Assembly (NCBI GenBank): GCA_963817335.1
Contig: CAWFNX010000004.1
Location: 186,001 to 250,000, forward strand
Reading direction: 5' to 3'
Length of the DNA: 64,000 bases
Source of the DNA: AV40 sp963817335
Lineage (GTDB): Bacteria > Verrucomicrobiota > Verrucomicrobiia > Chthoniobacterales > UBA10450
The translations under genes and the position numbers were made by a program. Shown here one piece after another: positions 62,701 through 64,000 of this stretch; within the stretch, counting starts at the first letter, position 1; every line of letters starts with the position of its first letter. The notes under the pieces are model-generated. The model was not told the origin of the DNA. It did no database searches and saw only the letters and a list, made by a program, of their open reading frames with translations.

Positions 62701-62989
62701 GACTGGAAAATCGACGTCTCCCTTCGCGAAGGATGTCCCCAAATTGACTTTTGAATGGCGACTGGTCGAGCCAAGCGCCGATCCACTCGGTATCCGTTGG
62801 ATTGCAGCGGAAGTTAGCGGAGTCGAAAAAGACCATCTGATTGCCACGGCGAAATCGGAACCGAACAAACAATCCGGCCAGTTTTCGCTGACAAAACCCA
62901 CAGCGGGATTTCCCCCGGGAAAATATCGCGTCGAAATTTGGCAGAACAGCAAGGAGATTTACCGCGAACCGTTCGAAATTACGCCGTAG
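59762..62989 (+). CDS. Large secreted metzincin-type zinc protease-like protein
   Basis: The protein has 1075 residues. ATG 59762 gives the signal peptide (LTAVLGCVSFAGNGIFAQG); it overlaps the propeller gene by 14 bp. An N-terminal His/Trp-rich region (about 30-130) precedes a domain with an EF-hand-like loop SCSGDGLSTFEEYRGFYV. The zinc motif HEXXHXXGXXH is H566-E567-LG-H570-AVG-IA-H576 with preceding hydrophobic strand. A beta-rich domain lies at about 740-850. A TPR-like helical segment (about 865-960) and a C-terminal Ig-like domain close the protein. It is probably a secreted protease; the substrate is unknown. Confidence 0.8.
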   Translation: MHRLKIELTAVLGCVSFAGNGIFAQGNAGVPEPGSTTSDGFTVSALWQVEYTHEYHHREWVGIRAQQFGPCHTGDFEHSSETLRETVDVTEEVNKTTKQQRAVVKDGKWHWEAHQESCDPAHKYDDSLDGRFDDASIHHDTDQDGRPMVSFQVHAVSPKNYVAKFGHPQPTVPSPSCHVAYQADNLTYRHKDGATIGPTKQGSGGKWTSHLIITRTAQKIEAEIKPGPGFKEWVPTLDSKIPFEARVVSPPDLPVQWKISLFKTSNLPGVCNDANMPPNVASRWQNRIKRGSYDLVFDFRNYGKTNPLFKPVDEPWQVLEPVRQSNSVAFDVNCLDYGASGRVMAVAHAAGAYASAIYKETGEPFVRIPWAPNAQLDNHMAMHAKTYTGEEKYYARDPKDDIDDSPAGTSSCSGDGLSTFEEYRGFYVRDDGDFAVNARPVFKRLDPDKKDVFIVMDDHSAVLLGRYLADFQNASGLVVHRIGSRESWLHVDPFFYPVANFNRATEDKAQRAIRLSELPIEDDGVLGDTSPHIGPPRRVKLVRVDFQKCVEVWKNLGNWVQYTVVHELGHAVGIAHHGDNPDDDASVALEGAEHSGNSDCPIRYHTAGFYLHKASTVEPSPKPQVYDNSHDQLRVGVFCNSAFGTGRNTKRTDGRYYCGDADRGNCAGQIVVNDNCQNPNYPGEDKGPPATTRISTHADPVENRENSELADASVTAELSANEGDVVAGEPVIFQLHIVPSSTDRHEQQKTVGTAGQNWTDKVSFKITDPTGKEMPVNLRHLGAVQKISSDRNVPTSVTSPGQLKMEPGAMYLSQFALDAAETAKLSGKFHVVAVVPFNDGSVSSGEAEIEIKLPRDFSSNERAGLELRRILANARVAFVDEKFGEAEKLCRDAVARDPSSFQAHLLLARSLAKQNKDREAYDEFGKSLQLRGKPPNRVNEPPYEITFERHRLADKLGIKPEPPQAASRPFSTHSLTAESGTGKSTSPFAKDVPKLTFEWRLVEPSADPLGIRWIAAEVSGVEKDHLIATAKSEPNKQSGQFSLTKPTAGFPPGKYRVEIWQNSKEIYREPFEITP

Positions 62990-62993
62990 TTCG

Positions 62994-63842
62994 CTAAACG
63001 CTTTCGTCCTTGAAGTGGCGCTTTCCTTTGAGGGCCTTGGCGTACTCGTCCTTGCTCAGAATATTTTCGTCGAGCTGCATGTCGGTCCGGAGAAAATTCT
63101 GGAACCAGGTTTCGATCCGTTGCTTGTCCTTCAAGACGTCTTCGGTGATGTAGTTCGCGTCGATATTGATGCAGATCCCGCCGACGATCCCGAAATCCTT
63201 GCGCTTTATCGGGATCGAGGTGCATTTGAATTTTCGCGAGCCGATATTGAGCTCGTAGTTCAGTTTGTCCTCGTTGTGAAGCTGCCGGCGCTTGAAGTCG
63301 ATCAGCAGGTTGGTTGCTCCGTCGCGCAAATGCCGCCCGGTAACATTGTTCTCGAGCGTGATCAGCGAGTGCGCCGGATTGGCAAGGTTGTGCAAAAGAA
63401 TTTCGATGCCGGTGTTGGGAAACGATTTTCCGATTAATCGAACGATCCGTTCGTAGTTTTCGAGAAACTCGTGGGTGTCATCGACGATTTTCTTGCCGTC
63501 GTATTTCTCGAACAACTGCGAGTAGACTTTTTGTTCCGCAGGTTCGAGCAGGTTTCGAACGTTGTTCTGCTCGCCAATGAATATCAACTGACGCGCTGCG
63601 GTATGGTCCTCGTTCTTGAGAAAGTAATGCATCCCGAGCCGGAAATTGTTCAGATTGAACTCGCCGAAGTTCTCGCGGCTCACTGTGAACGGATAGAAAT
63701 CGTACTCCTCAAGGTTTCGTCCAAATTTTCGCCGCCGCTCCTTGTATTTTCCCCAAATGAAACCGGCGGCGAGGAAAACCGCCGAGGCAATGATCGAGGC
63801 GATGACGTTGATTCCGATTTCGCTCTGCAGGGCTTTAAACAT
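62994..63842 (-). CDS. Membrane-anchored YheO-like PAS domain protein
   Basis: The protein has 282 residues. One N-terminal TM helix (about 12-30), a middle part (about 35-130), then a YheO-type PAS domain: IEILLHNLANPAHSLITLEN, VTGRHLRDGATNLLIDF and CTSIPIKRKDFGIVGGICIN. The usual C-terminal HTH of YheO regulators is missing; a short helix follows instead. It probably senses a small ligand. It ends 4 bp from the metzincin stop, convergently. Confidence 0.75.
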   Translation of the reverse strand: MFKALQSEIGINVIASIIASAVFLAAGFIWGKYKERRRKFGRNLEEYDFYPFTVSRENFGEFNLNNFRLGMHYFLKNEDHTAARQLIFIGEQNNVRNLLEPAEQKVYSQLFEKYDGKKIVDDTHEFLENYERIVRLIGKSFPNTGIEILLHNLANPAHSLITLENNVTGRHLRDGATNLLIDFKRRQLHNEDKLNYELNIGSRKFKCTSIPIKRKDFGIVGGICINIDANYITEDVLKDKQRIETWFQNFLRTDMQLDENILSKDEYAKALKGKRHFKDESV

Positions 63843-63875
63843 ATTTGCCCGGATTAGACGGTTAAGCTGACATCA

Positions 63876-64000
63876 TCACAAATTTCCGGCCGCGTTTGAA
63901 AGCGTGATATTTTCGACCGCTACGTCTGAGGGCCGGGACAAGACGTAGGCCACAGCGTCGGCGACCTGTTCGGTCGAGATCATTTTGTCGCGGGGCCAAT
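63876..64000 (-). CDS. Short-chain dehydrogenase C-terminus, 5' part outside window
   Basis: The 41 visible codons read MISTEQVADAVAYVLSRPSD and end NITLSNAAGNL, the typical C-terminus of SDR enzymes (YdfG/serine dehydrogenase-like). The rest is right of the window. Stop TGA at 63876-63878. Confidence 0.75.
   Translation of the reverse strand, partial: WPRDKMISTEQVADAVAYVLSRPSDVAVENITLSNAAGNL

Overview
The window looks like a chromosomal contig from a soil-type member of the Verrucomicrobia, most likely Spartobacteria/Chthoniobacterales. The main evidence is a complete 16S rRNA gene at 31533-33084. Its 338 region carries the CACCTACGGGTGGC variant targeted by the Verrucomicrobia-type EUB338-III probe, and its V4 reads like Spartobacteria. 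The order-level placement is inference. Coding density is high, codon use is GC-rich, and gene order shows no large operons. I see no phage, plasmid, integrase or CRISPR genes.

Left part (1-31 kb). A TolB-like/TPR protein runs off the left edge and has a full-length paralogue at 9962. It is followed by a DJ-1/PfpI-YHS fusion with a GlxA-type AraC regulator. Next come an organophosphate:phosphate-antiporter-like MFS transporter bracketed by two paralogous Thr-rich small lipoproteins, a YedE/YeeE pair plus an FMN alpha-hydroxyacid oxidase, and a four-repeat zf-TFIIB protein. Further along are an ABC-F ATPase, small enzymes, an MscS channel, a 1177-residue secreted DUF6600-like protein with a huge Gln-rich tail, HdeD, a PHM-like copper protein, an ICL/PEP-mutase-family enzyme, a cupin/alcohol dehydrogenase pair, and a run of small membrane-anchored proteins of unknown function.

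Centre (31-37 kb). The 16S gene stands alone. It has a boxA-like leader and a strong terminator 240 bp after its 3' end, and no 23S or 5S follows within the window. tRNA-Ala(TGC) and tRNA-Ile(GAT), which usually sit in the 16S-23S spacer, lie 3.2 kb downstream behind an M13 peptidase. They are enclosed by an approximately 48 bp inverted repeat.

Right part (37-64 kb). This holds TPR, VanZ, ManA, DUF971, YggS, M48, DUF72, KirBac, DUF885, di-haem cytochrome and L,D-transpeptidase genes. An ECF sigma/zf-HC2-DUF4349 module follows, then an aromatic amino acid hydroxylase. The last two are broken by apparent indels. A tight cluster of OmpA-like, beta-propeller and metzincin-like secreted proteins comes next, then a YheO-PAS membrane protein and a truncated SDR gene.

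The most unusual layer is the intergenic DNA. One RAYT (Y1 HUH transposase) gene at 46807-47340 is flanked exactly by its own inverted REP pair. REP hairpins with the same GTAG foot recur across the window, singly or as inverted pairs, at gene ends, around the sigma operon and even inside a coding frame. At least five further short repeat families coexist with them: GTGAC heptads, TCAAC words, a 140 bp composite element, an approximately 80 bp AGACAGGATT-TIR element, and a TACGCTCCCGCTAGTG element. Several of these supply start codons, stop codons or even a signal peptide to neighbouring genes.
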